Positions 17,462 to 26,800 of a stretch of DNA of 64,000 nt are shown here, piece after piece. Source of the DNA: Agromyces sp. Marseille-P2726 (GTDB lineage Bacteria > Actinomycetota > Actinomycetes > Actinomycetales > Microbacteriaceae); contig NZ_CADDWM010000014.1 in the NCBI RefSeq assembly GCF_902809835.1, positions 186,001 through 250,000 of the forward strand, written 5' to 3'. A program made the translations under genes and the position numbers. Numbering within the stretch: the stretch's first letter is position 1; each line of letters opens with the position of its first letter. A model generated the notes under the pieces. It had not been told where the DNA came from, ran no database searches, and was given only the letters and a program-made list of their open reading frames with translations.

Positions 17462-18712
17462 ATGGCACACACGAGAAGAGGCCTCGTCGTGACGGGCTTC
17501 GCTGCCGCGACCGCGCTCGCCCTCACCGGATGTGCGGGCGGTCCCGCACCGGCCGCCGAGTCCGAGCTCAGCAATGACAAGGTCGTCATCGGCCTGCTGA
17601 ACGACCAGTCGGGCGTCTACAAGGACCTCTCCGGCCCGAACAGCAAGGTCGCGATCGAGATGGCGATCGAGGACTACCTCGCCGAGTACGGTGACCAGGC
17701 CGTCGTGAGCGAGGAGCAGATCGAGATCATCACGGCCGACACCCAGAACAAGCCCGATGTCGCGAACACCCAGGCCCAGCAGATGTACGACCGCTCGAAC
17801 GCCGACATCATCCTCGACGTTCCGGCCTCGTCGGCAGCCCTCGCGGTCGCCGAGGTCGCCGCGCAGAAGAAGAAGCTCTACATCAACGTCGGCGCGGCCA
17901 CGATGGAGCTCACCGGTGCCGCGTGCAACCCGTACACGTTCCACTGGGCGTACAACACGCAGATGCTCGCCAAGGGTGCGGCCGGCGTCGTCGAAGACGG
18001 CGGCGAGAGCTGGAGCCTCGTCTACCCCGACTACGCGTTCGGTCAGGACATGGTCGCCTCCTTCACCGCCGCGGTCGAGGACGCGGGCGGCAGCATCACC
18101 GAGGCGATCGCCACGCCGTTCCCGAACGACAACTTCTCGACGTTCATCACGCGCGCGGCGTCGACCGACCCCGACGTCGTCGGGATCATGGCCGCGGGCG
18201 GCGACCTGATCAACTTCGTCAAGCAGTTCAACCAGTCGGGTGTGCGCGACCAGGCGACGCTCGCCGTCGGGCTCATGTTCATCACCGACATCCACTCGCT
18301 CGGTGTCGAGGAGTTCTCGGGCACGACCTTCACCGACGCGTGGTACTGGGACTACGACGAGCAGAACCGCGAGTGGGCCGACCGGTTCCTCGAGCTGACC
18401 GACACTCGCCCCTCGTTCGCCCACGCCGCGAACTACTCGGCCGCCTACCAGTACCTCGACGCGATCCAGCGCGCCGGCACGGATGACGCGGACGCGATCG
18501 TCGAGGAGCTCGAGGGCCTCAAGGTCGACGACGTGTTCCTGCGCAACGGCGAGATCCGCGCCGGCGACCACTCGGTGGTCCACGACTCCTACGTGGCGAA
18601 GGTGAAGGATGCCGCCGACGTCGAGGAGGACTGGGACTACGAGGAGATCATCGCCACGATTCCCGCCGAGGATGCCTTCCCCGACGTGAACCCGAACTGC
18701 TCGATGAAGTAG
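17462..18712 (+). CDS. ABC transporter substrate-binding lipoprotein, branched-chain amino acid/amide type
   Basis: The 416-residue protein has a twin-Arg-like basic N-terminus, a hydrophobic segment and a lipobox L-T-G-C with C24, so it is exported and lipid-anchored. The mature part (VIGLLNDQSGVYKDLSGPNS, IITADTQNKPDVANTQAQQM) is a type I periplasmic-binding fold of the Peripla_BP_6/LivJ family, whose members include amide- and urea-binding FmdD/UrtA-like proteins. The sequence does not settle the ligand. AAGGAG lies 8 nt before ATG 17462. The 124-bp gap upstream shows no clear terminator; a strong hairpin follows the stop. Confidence 0.9.
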   Translation: MAHTRRGLVVTGFAAATALALTGCAGGPAPAAESELSNDKVVIGLLNDQSGVYKDLSGPNSKVAIEMAIEDYLAEYGDQAVVSEEQIEIITADTQNKPDVANTQAQQMYDRSNADIILDVPASSAALAVAEVAAQKKKLYINVGAATMELTGAACNPYTFHWAYNTQMLAKGAAGVVEDGGESWSLVYPDYAFGQDMVASFTAAVEDAGGSITEAIATPFPNDNFSTFITRAASTDPDVVGIMAAGGDLINFVKQFNQSGVRDQATLAVGLMFITDIHSLGVEEFSGTTFTDAWYWDYDEQNREWADRFLELTDTRPSFAHAANYSAAYQYLDAIQRAGTDDADAIVEELEGLKVDDVFLRNGEIRAGDHSVVHDSYVAKVKDAADVEEDWDYEEIIATIPAEDAFPDVNPNCSMK

Positions 18713-18733
18713 TCGTGGGCCACTGAAACCGAC

Positions 18734-18759
18734 GGGTGGGTGGATACGTCCACCCACCC
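18734..18759 (+). terminator. Stem-loop between binding-protein and permease genes
   Basis: A perfect inverted repeat with 11-bp arms (GGGTGGGTGGA / TCCACCCACCC) and a TACG tetraloop lies 21 bp after the binding-protein stop. No U-tract follows. It could partly terminate transcription or protect the upstream mRNA 3' end, giving more binding protein than permease. Confidence 0.7.
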
Positions 18760-18786
18760 CATCTCCTCACTCGGAAGCGAAAGCCA

Positions 18787-19656
18787 ATGGACGCATTCCT
18801 CCAATACACGGTGCAGGGGCTCGCCGCCGGCGGCTTCTACGCCCTCGCAGCGCTCGGTCTGGCCGTGATCTTCGGCGCCCTCGGCGTGGTGAACTTCGCG
18901 CACGGCGCGTTCTACATGCTCGGTGCGGTCACGTCGGCCGTGCTCCTCGACGTGCTCGGCCTGAACTTCTGGGCGTCGCTCGTGGTCGTGCCGATCCTCA
19001 TGTTCGTCTTCGGCATCATCATCGAGCTGCTGCTCGTGCAGTGGCTGCTGAAGCTCGACATCCTCTACAACTTCCTGCTCACGTTCGGCCTGAGCCTCGT
19101 GCTCGTCGACCTCGTGAAGCGCCAGTACGGCGTCTCGAGCCTGCCGTACGAGGTGCCGCCCGGCCTCGAGGGCCTGCTCGTCATCGGAGCGGTGGAACTC
19201 CCGATCTACCAGCTGTTCGTATTCGCCTTCTCGCTGGTCGTCTGCCTCGTCGTGTGGTTCGTGCTCAGCAAGACGCGCGTCGGCATGATCGTGCGCGCCG
19301 CGACCGAGGAGCCCGAACGTGCCCGGGCACTGGGCATCAACGTGAGCGCGTGGGTCACCCCGGTCTTCGGCTTCGGCGTCGCGCTGGCCGGGCTCGCGGG
19401 CGTGCTCGCGGCGCCGTTCCGCGCGATCACCGCGACGATGGGCAGCAACTTCATCATCATCCTGTTCGCGATCGTCGTCATCGGCGGCCTCGGGTCGGTG
19501 CTGGGCGCGGTCGTGGCCGGATTCCTCGTGGGCCTCGTCGAGGCCTACGGCCAGGGCTACGCCGGCACGTTCTCGCAGGTGCTCATCTTCGTGCTGATGG
19601 CCGTCGTCATCATGGTGCGCCCCGCGGGCCTGTTCGGAAGGAAGGAAGCGGTATGA
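18787..19656 (+). CDS. livH: Branched-chain amino acid-type ABC permease, LivH
   Basis: The 289-residue membrane protein opens MDAFLQYTVQGLAAGGFYAL and has GALGVVNFAHGAFYMLGA, a hallmark of LivH-type permeases. About eight hydrophobic segments follow. RAATEEPERARALGINV is the cytoplasmic loop that contacts the ATPase. ATG 18787 is preferred to the upstream GTG/ATG positions, because GGAAG precedes it and family homology begins at MDAF. The stop overlaps the ATG of the next permease. It follows the binding-protein gene after the hairpin at 18734-18759. Confidence 0.92.
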   Translation: MDAFLQYTVQGLAAGGFYALAALGLAVIFGALGVVNFAHGAFYMLGAVTSAVLLDVLGLNFWASLVVVPILMFVFGIIIELLLVQWLLKLDILYNFLLTFGLSLVLVDLVKRQYGVSSLPYEVPPGLEGLLVIGAVELPIYQLFVFAFSLVVCLVVWFVLSKTRVGMIVRAATEEPERARALGINVSAWVTPVFGFGVALAGLAGVLAAPFRAITATMGSNFIIILFAIVVIGGLGSVLGAVVAGFLVGLVEAYGQGYAGTFSQVLIFVLMAVVIMVRPAGLFGRKEAV

Positions 19657-20690
19657 GCACCGACCTCGAAACCCCGCTGCCGACGAAGTTCGATGTCGCC
19701 GACTTCGACCCGAAGGCCCGGCGCTCCCGCGACATCCGCCGCATCGCACTCGGTCTCGTCGCCCTCGTCGCCGTGCTCGGCCTGCCGTGGTGGGTATACC
19801 CGCCCATCGCCGTCGACATCGCCGCGTGGGCGCTGTTCGCGATCTCGATCGACCTGCTGCTCGGATTCGTCGGCCTGCTGTCGTTCGGCCACGCCGCGTT
19901 CTGGGGCGTCTCGGCGTACTCGGCCGGGCTCATCGCGCAGAGCTTCGGCGTGCCGTTCCCGGTGGCGATCATCGGCGGAGCGATCGCGGCGATGATCCTG
20001 GCCGTACCGATCGGCTATCTCGCCGTGCGTCGCTCGGGCATCTACTTCGCGATGGTGACGCTCGCGTTCGCGCAGATGATCTGGTTCGTCGCGAACCAGT
20101 GGAAGGACGTGACGGGCGGCGAGAACGGGCTGCAGGGCGTTCCCAAGTCGTTCTTCGGCATCGAGTTCATCGAGACCCAGGCGTTCTACTTCTACTACGT
20201 CGCGGTGATCTTCATCGTGCTCGGCGCCTGGCTCGCCTGGCGCATCGTGAACTCCCCGTTCGGACGCGTCCTGGTCGCGATCCGCGACAATCCGGCGCGC
20301 ACGCGGGCGCTCGGCTACGACGTCGAGCGCTACAAGCTCATCGCGTTCGTGCTCTCGGCCGGCATCGCCGGTGTTGCCGGTGGCGTGTTCGCGATCAGCC
20401 ACGGGTTCGTCTCGCTGCAGGAGCTCGACTGGACGACGTCGGGCAAGGTCGTGCTCATGACCGTGCTCGGCGGCATGGGCACCCTCTGGGGCGGCCCGGT
20501 CGGCGCGGCGGTCATCGTGCTCCTCGAAGACCGCCTCGCGACGAGCGGCTTCGACGGCATCGGCATCATCACCGGTTCGATCTTCATCCTCTGCGTGCTG
20601 CTGTTCCGTCGCGGCATCTGGGGCACCGCCAAGAACCTCATCGACAAGGGCACGTCGGCCTACACCCGGCGCCGGGGATCGAAGGACTGA
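19653..20690 (+). CDS. livM: Branched-chain amino acid-type ABC permease, LivM
   Basis: The 345-residue membrane protein has a polar N-terminus of about 28 residues and then nine or so hydrophobic segments. Diagnostic LivM blocks are DLLLGFVGLLSFGHAAFWG, RRSGIYFAMVTLAFAQM, DNPARTRALGYDVERYKLIAF and LGGMGTLWGGPVGA. GGAAGGAAG precedes ATG 19653, which overlaps the LivH stop (ATGA). It completes the importer. A strong GC-rich hairpin closes the operon at 20703-20737. Confidence 0.93.
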   Translation: MSTDLETPLPTKFDVADFDPKARRSRDIRRIALGLVALVAVLGLPWWVYPPIAVDIAAWALFAISIDLLLGFVGLLSFGHAAFWGVSAYSAGLIAQSFGVPFPVAIIGGAIAAMILAVPIGYLAVRRSGIYFAMVTLAFAQMIWFVANQWKDVTGGENGLQGVPKSFFGIEFIETQAFYFYYVAVIFIVLGAWLAWRIVNSPFGRVLVAIRDNPARTRALGYDVERYKLIAFVLSAGIAGVAGGVFAISHGFVSLQELDWTTSGKVVLMTVLGGMGTLWGGPVGAAVIVLLEDRLATSGFDGIGIITGSIFILCVLLFRRGIWGTAKNLIDKGTSAYTRRRGSKD

Positions 20691-20702
20691 CCAACGGCGT
20701 AC

Positions 20703-20737
20703 GGATGCCGCGGCGAGGTGACTCCGCCGCGGCATCC
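20703..20737 (+). terminator. Terminator hairpin of the importer operon
   Basis: Perfect 13-bp arms GGATGCCGCGGCG / CGCCGCGGCATCC around a 9-nt loop begin 12 bp after the LivM-type stop codon. The stem is built from the window's abundant GGATGCCGCGG motif. No U-tract follows. Confidence 0.75.
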
Positions 20738-20747
20738 GCTGTCCGGG

Positions 20748-20767
20748 CCCCCTTCGACGAGCTCAGG
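20748..20767. repeat. CCCTTCGACGAGCTCAGGG-type dispersed repeat
   Basis: This short near-palindromic sequence resembles the CCCTTCGACAAGCTCAGGG repeat known from many bacterial genomes (recalled, not searched). It lies between the importer terminator and the promoter-like TAGACT of the next gene. Confidence 0.45.
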
Positions 20768-20797
20768 GACCGGGGTCCCCGAATAGACTTCGCGCAT

Positions 20798-22282
20798 ATG
20801 GACGAGTCAGCCGCCCTCGACGTCACCGCGGCCCGCGCCGTCGAGACCGGGGACCGCGACCGGCTGCTCTGGTCGGATGCCGATCGCGACTGGGCGAGCC
20901 GCGCGGCCGCCGAGGTGGTGGGCGAGGGCGTTGACGCCGAGGTCTTCCTCGCTCGCCGCGCCCGGCTCGTGCTCGAGCGCATCGGCCCGCGGCAACCGGC
21001 GGGGCCCCGCACCGTTCGGGCCCTGCGGTGGCGGCCGTGGGTCGGCGTCGTCGTCATCGTCGCGGCCTTCCTGCTCGGCCTGCTCATCGACCGCATCGGC
21101 GGCGGTTCGAGCATCAACCTGCTCGCACCACCCGTGTTCGCCCTCGTGGTGTGGAACCTCGTCGTGTACGTGTGGCTCATCGTCCGTGCGATCGCGTTCC
21201 GTGGGGCGAGGCCGGGGCCGGTGCGCGGCCTGCTCATCCGGCTCGCCGCGCTGCGAACCCCGCTCACGCGCAATCGCGCCGACGACGCCGGAGCCGCCCG
21301 ACGATCGATCCTCACGGCCCTTCCCGCCGACTGGGCGCGCATCGCCGCACCGCTGTCCGGCGCCCGCGCGGCGCGAGTGCTGCACCTCGCGGCCGCCGCC
21401 ACGGCGCTCGGGGTCGTCGCCGGCCTCTATATCCGGGGGCTCGCGTTCGAGTACCGGGCGACCTGGGAGAGCACGTTCCTCGGCGCCGAGCGGGGGCACG
21501 CCCTGCGGGCGGCGACGCTCGCGCCCGGCTCGTGGATCACCGGCATCCCCGTGCCCGCCGTGGCCGCGATCGGGGCGATTCGCGCCCCCGCCAGCGAGAA
21601 CGCCGCGACCTGGATGCACCTGCTCGCCGGAACCGTCGCCGCGGTCGTCGTCGTCCCGCGGCTGGTGCTTGCCCTCGCGACCGGCGTGATCGAGCGTCGG
21701 CGCGCAACGCATCTCGTGCTGCCGCTGTCGGAGCCGTACTACCGGCGCCTCGTCACCGGGTACCTCGGCGGGCCCGGCCGGGTCCGGGTCGTTCCGTACA
21801 GCTACACGCTCACGCCCGAGCTGCGCACGGGGCTCGATGCGATCCTCGCCCGTGCGTACGGCGGTGCCGCGGCCACCGTCGACCCGCCCGTCGGCTGGGG
21901 CGACGACGAGGCGCTCCTCGGGCTCTCGGCCGCGGCACGAGCGGCGGAGGGCGAGACCTCCGTCATCCTCCCGCTGTTCAGTCTCGCCGCGACGCCTGAG
22001 CGAGAAGCGCACGGTGCGTTCCTCGACGCGCTTGCCGCACCCGGGCGAGCGGGGCGGAGCCTCGTCGCGCTGGTCGACGAATCGGGCTTCCTCGCGCGCT
22101 GGCCCGACGATGAAGACCGACGCGCCGCCCGTCGCGAGGCCTGGCGCGAGTTCCTCGCCGACGGGGAGGCGACGGCCGTCTTCGTCGACCTCGCATCGCC
22201 CGATCTCGCGGCGACCGAGGCCGACCTCGTCGCGGCATCCGCTTTCGATGCCGGCGAACCGCGGGGGAGGAGCACCTCGTGA
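20798..22282 (+). CDS. DUF2868 domain-containing membrane protein
   Basis: The 494-residue protein has a soluble start, a transmembrane segment VGVVVIVAAFLLGLLIDRIGG, further helices at about 110-135 and 205-220, and one near 270-290. A long soluble C-terminus includes ERRRATHLVLPLSEPYYRRL. The arrangement matches DUF2868, usually encoded directly before a DUF3482 GTPase, as here. Function is unknown; a membrane receptor or anchor for the GTPase is inferred from constant linkage. TAGACT lies 8 nt before ATG 20798 and no Shine-Dalgarno is seen. The stop overlaps the GTPase GTG by 4 bp. Confidence 0.8.
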   Translation: MDESAALDVTAARAVETGDRDRLLWSDADRDWASRAAAEVVGEGVDAEVFLARRARLVLERIGPRQPAGPRTVRALRWRPWVGVVVIVAAFLLGLLIDRIGGGSSINLLAPPVFALVVWNLVVYVWLIVRAIAFRGARPGPVRGLLIRLAALRTPLTRNRADDAGAARRSILTALPADWARIAAPLSGARAARVLHLAAAATALGVVAGLYIRGLAFEYRATWESTFLGAERGHALRAATLAPGSWITGIPVPAVAAIGAIRAPASENAATWMHLLAGTVAAVVVVPRLVLALATGVIERRRATHLVLPLSEPYYRRLVTGYLGGPGRVRVVPYSYTLTPELRTGLDAILARAYGGAAATVDPPVGWGDDEALLGLSAAARAAEGETSVILPLFSLAATPEREAHGAFLDALAAPGRAGRSLVALVDESGFLARWPDDEDRRAARREAWREFLADGEATAVFVDLASPDLAATEADLVAASAFDAGEPRGRSTS

Positions 22283-23760
22283 CCGAGCCGGCCGCCATCG
22301 CGCTCTCGCTCATCTCGCACACGAACGCGGGCAAGACCACGCTCGCGCGCACGCTGCTCGGGCGCGATGTGGGCGAGGTGCGCGACGAGCCGCACGTCAC
22401 GGCGGAGGCGACGCCGTTCCCACTCGTGCAGACCGCGGAGGGCGACCTGCTCACCCTCTGGGACACCCCGGGCTTCGGCGACAGCGTGCGACTCGTGCGG
22501 CGGCTCCGGCAGGACGGCAGCCCCATCGGCTGGTTCCTCTCGCAGGTGTGGGATCGCTACCAGGACCGGCCGTTCTGGCTCACGCAGCTCGCCGTTCGCA
22601 ACGTCGCCGAGCAGGCCGACGTGGTGCTCTACCTCGTGAACGCGGCCGAGGAACCGGGCGACGCGGGCTACCTGGCCTCCGAGCTCGAGGTGCTCGAGTG
22701 GGTCGGCAAGCCCGTGCTGGTGCTGCTCAACCAGACGGGTCGGCCCCGCGAGCGTGCGGTCGAGGCGGCCGAGGTCGAGCGTTGGCGAACGGCGATGACG
22801 GATGCCGCGCACGTGCGCGAGGTGCTCGCGCTCGACGCGTTCGCCCGCTGCTGGGTACAGGAGTTCACGTTGTTCGCGGCGATCGCCCGGGTGCTGCCCG
22901 AGGAGCGGGCCGACGGGTTCGCCCGCCTGTCGCAGGCCTGGCGCGATCGGCGCATGGACCAGTTCGACCGGGCGATGACGGCGCTCGCCGAACCGATCGC
23001 GGATGCCGCGTGCGATCGCGCCGTCCTCCCGACCGAGCCGCTCACCACCCGGCTCGGCGGCTCGATCGGCCTGCCGAACGCTGCTCGCACGCAGGCGCAG
23101 GCCGCGGCCGTGAAGCAGATGGGTGACCGGCTGGACGCGGGTCTCAGATCGAGCACCGAGCGCCTCATCGCCATCCACGAGCTCGAGGGCCGAGCCGCCG
23201 ACGAGGTGCTCGAGCGCGTCGCCAGCGACGTGCGGGTCGACGCGCCCATCGACGAGGGACGAGCGGGCGTGGTGTCGGGCGTGCTCTCGGGCGCCGCCGC
23301 CGGCCTCGGCGCCGACCTCATGGCGGGCGGCCTGACGTTCGGCGCCGGCATGGTGGCGGGCGCCGTCATCGGAGCCCTCGGTGGAGCCGGCATCGCCCGC
23401 GGCGTCAACGTGGTACGCGGCCGAACCGAGTCGACCCTGCGCTGGGAGGCGGCATTCCTCGACGGGCTCGTCACCTCGGCGTTGCTGCGCTACCTCGCCA
23501 TCGCGCACTACGGCCGCGGCCGCGGCGAGTGGAAGCAGAGCGAGTACCCGCCGTTCTGGCACGGCCTCGTCGTCGACGCCGTCGTCGCGAACGAGGCGAA
23601 GCTCGCCGAGGTCTGGCAGCTGAGCTCGGACGCCGCCGACGACGGTGGGCGCGACCGCTTCGAGCGCCGGCTGCAGGCCGTGCTCAGCGAGCTCGCGCTC
23701 GGGCTGCTCGACGAGCTCTACCCGGGTGCGCTCGCAACCGAGGCGAGTCCTGCGGGTTGA
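22279..23760 (+). CDS. GTPase with DUF3482 C-terminal domain
   Basis: The 493-residue protein has G1 (SHTNAGKTT, residues 13-21), G3 (WDTPGFGDS) and a G4-like LLNQTG. These place it among TrmE-Era-Septin-type small GTPases. The C-terminal half includes a long Gly/Ala hydrophobic segment (about 330-380), typical of DUF3482, that could insert into or lie on membrane. It is translationally coupled to the DUF2868 gene through a GTGA overlap. The natural C-terminus ends with ASPAG, and its TGA stop lies inside a dispersed-repeat copy. Cellular role unknown. Confidence 0.85.
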   Translation: MTEPAAIALSLISHTNAGKTTLARTLLGRDVGEVRDEPHVTAEATPFPLVQTAEGDLLTLWDTPGFGDSVRLVRRLRQDGSPIGWFLSQVWDRYQDRPFWLTQLAVRNVAEQADVVLYLVNAAEEPGDAGYLASELEVLEWVGKPVLVLLNQTGRPRERAVEAAEVERWRTAMTDAAHVREVLALDAFARCWVQEFTLFAAIARVLPEERADGFARLSQAWRDRRMDQFDRAMTALAEPIADAACDRAVLPTEPLTTRLGGSIGLPNAARTQAQAAAVKQMGDRLDAGLRSSTERLIAIHELEGRAADEVLERVASDVRVDAPIDEGRAGVVSGVLSGAAAGLGADLMAGGLTFGAGMVAGAVIGALGGAGIARGVNVVRGRTESTLRWEAAFLDGLVTSALLRYLAIAHYGRGRGEWKQSEYPPFWHGLVVDAVVANEAKLAEVWQLSSDAADDGGRDRFERRLQAVLSELALGLLDELYPGALATEASPAG

Positions 23761-23788
23761 GGAGCGGCGGAGCCGCGTCTCGAGACCC
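23755..23788. repeat. Dispersed repeat copy at the 3' end of the GTPase gene
   Basis: GGTTGAGGAGCGGCGGAGCC continuing to GCGTCTCGAGACCC is a reverse-oriented member of the GGTCTCGA(T/G)ACGCG...CGACC family. The TGA at 23758-23760 within it is the GTPase stop codon. Confidence 0.7.
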
Positions 23789-23804
23789 TCTTCAACCTGG
23801 CAGG

Positions 23805-23845
23805 CGGATGCCGCGCCGCCGGACAACCCCGCGACGCGGCATCCG
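23805..23845. terminator. Bidirectional terminator hairpin between convergent genes
   Basis: CGGATGCCGCG and CGCGGCATCCG form an 11-bp perfect stem with a 19-nt loop. It lies between the GTPase stop and the peptidase stop, so it can serve both strands. Confidence 0.65.
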
Positions 23846-23867
23846 TCATCGACCGCCGGCCTTCGGC

Positions 23868-26800
23868 CTACCCGGAGAAGTGCGCGAGCATCCTGGCGAC
23901 GGCATCCGCCCGGGCGGCATCCGACTCGAGCTGCTCGAGGCCGAAGCCGAAGAGCAGGGTGTCGGGGGTCGCCGTGACGCTGTAGAACGGGCCCTCCACG
24001 GTGATCCGCTCCCAGTCGCTGTCGTTGCCGGGGCTGGTCTCGGGCGCTCCGAGCACCGACCAGGCACCCAGTCCGGTCTCGAAGCCCTCGGCTTCGGTCA
24101 CGGCGCCGTCGATGGTCAGTCGGGTGTCGTCGAGCATCACGCCGATCTCGCCCGTGAACGGGTCGGTCACGTAGCTGACGACGATCTCGACCTCCTCGCC
24201 GGCGTACCCGCTGAGGTCGAACGACACCGGGATCCACCCGCCGGTCGAGCCGGTGAAGGCGTTCCACTCACCGGTTGCACCCTGGGGAAGACATGGGTTG
24301 GCGATCGTCAGGTAGTTCTCCAGCTGCGGATGGATGTCGGCATAGAACCCGGCCTCGCACTCTGCCGGCACCGTGGTCGACGTCGCGCCGCCCAGCTCCG
24401 GCAGGGTCGTCCACTCCTCGCTGCCGACCGGGCGCGCCTCCACGATGACGTTGTCGTAGCCCGTCTCGGTCGAGACCGAGATCTGCGCGTCGAACGTCAC
24501 CGGCGTTCCGGCCGTGACGCCGGAGAGGTCGAAGGTGCGACCGAGACGCTGGTACGAGTTGTCGGCGTGCTCGGCGAATGCCGCCCACTCCCCCTCGATC
24601 GGGATGAACGGCCCGCTGGGCTCGGTGTACTCGGCGGCCGCCCAGCTCTCGAACTGCGGGAACTCGTCGACCGGGAGCACGTCGCTCGTCACGGTGAACT
24701 CGCCGGCCTCGTCGATCGGGTTGTCCTCGGTCGCCGGGCCTCCGAAGAGCGCCTCGAAGCCCGTCAGCGGGTCATCGGTTCCGACGACCCCGTCAGCTGC
24801 CAGCGGGGTTCGGTTGTACGCACCCAGCCAGTACTGCGTGAAGTCGTCGGCGACGATCAGGCAGTCGGAGAAGAAGTCCGACGTGACCACGCAGTCCTGA
24901 TCGGGATGCCCGTCGAGACCGTAGTAGATCCCGCCGAGCGCGCCCGCCAGGATCCCGTAGTACGCCGTGGTCTCGCCGGCGAACGCGAGCTTGCCGCCCT
25001 CGTTCAGGAAGTCCCGCACGGCGACGGTGAGGTACTGCTGGCGCTCCGCGACGGACAGCTCCTCCACCTCGCCGAAGAGGTACGTGTCGGTCAGCACATC
25101 CTCGGGATCCTGCGTCAGCCGGTTGTCGCCGAGGTACCAGAGCACCGCGTCGTAGTGGCTGAGGACACCCAGGTCGTGCGGCACGCCCTGCGCGTCGACG
25201 TCCCAGACGTCGGGAGCGACGCCGTTCGCCTCGAATGCCGCGATGTGCTCGTCGAGGTACTTCGGGCCGGCGTTCGTCGGCACCGGCTCGGGGTTCACGC
25301 CCGTGTAGTCCTCATTCGCGATGATGAGCACCGAGTTGCCGGTGTCCTGCGCGACCTCGTAGGTGAAGTGCTCGCTCTCGACCTTGCCCGGCTTCTGGCC
25401 CTTGGGGAGGTCCTTGCCGGTCGCGGTGCCCGTGAACCACACCTCGACGCTGTCGCCGGGGCTCGCGCCGGTCACCACACCGCGGTACTCGGCGTAGTAG
25501 TCGACGTTCTCGAAGCCGTAGCGTTCGCCGCCCGCCCACTCGGAGACGTTCGCCCGCTTGGCCTTGCCGCCGTTGATCGAGTAGTACATCGCCTTCGCCG
25601 TCAGGGCGCGCTTCGCCCAGACCGCGACGGTCTGCGGGTCGCCGTACGAGACGGTGAACGAGTCGACGCGGAAGTCCTCGGCGTCGCGGTTCACGACCGA
25701 CACGGGGTCGTCGGGGTCCATCGCCGACTCGGCGACGGCCAGCGCGAATGGGATGTTCTTCTCGAACTCGGCCTGGATCAGCGCCTCGTCGTCGGGGAAG
25801 TCGAACCCGAGGAACTGGCAGTCGTCCTCGGTCCATTCGTCGTCGGGAACCGAGTTCACCGCCGCCTCGCACGTCGACATCTCGGGCGTGAACCCGAGCG
25901 TGCCGTGGGCCTCCTGCATGTGCGTGTCGAGGTCGCCGTTCGTCGTGTAGAGCTCCGCCGAGATGTCGGGGTCGTACCCGGGAATGGCGGAGTTCTCATC
26001 GTCGCCCGCCATCGCCTCGTAGATGACGTCGTCGGGCGACGGCGTCGCCACCTGCCAGCCGATGCCGTAGAGCAGCAGCTCGGCGGCGGAGTGGTAGTTG
26101 ATCATGAACTGCGGCGTGATGGCGCCGAACAGCTCGTCGAGCGCTTGGGTCTCGGGCTCAGATGCCGGCGACGGACCGCGGTAGGTGTCGCTGGCGGGGT
26201 TCGGCGAGGATCCCTCGTTGTCGTAGCCCCAGCGGGTCGCGGAGTTGCGGTTCAGGTCGACCCCGTCGACGCCGGTGATCTGGCCGTCGCCGTTGTTGTC
26301 GCGGAGGTTCTTGCGCCAGAGCCGCTGGCCGGGCTGGAACGTGTAGTCGTAGCCATCCGGATTCGCGACCGGCACGAACCAGAGCTCGGTGTCGTCGACG
26401 ATGTCCGTGATCCGCGGGTCCGTGCCGTACGAGGTGAGGTACAGGTCGAGCAGTCGTCGCACCATCTCGGGCGTGATCCACTCACGTGCGTGCTGCGCTG
26501 CGACGTACACGGTCGTCGGCTTCTTGCCGTCCTTCGCCTTCTGCACGCCCTTCGTCACGCGCACGGCGCCGATGTCCTGGCCCTGCTGCGTCTGTCCGAT
26601 CACGCGGAACTCGGCGATGTCGGGATGCGCCGCCGCCTGCGCCATGAGCTCCTCGAGGATGCCGCCCTCGCCGCTGTACATGCGGAAGACGCCCTCGGGG
26701 ACCGCCTCCAGCGCTCGGCGCTGCGCCGACGGGTCGGCCTGCACCTCGAGTGCAGTACCGGACTCGGCGAGCTCCTCAGCCTGCGCACCGCTCAGAATGA

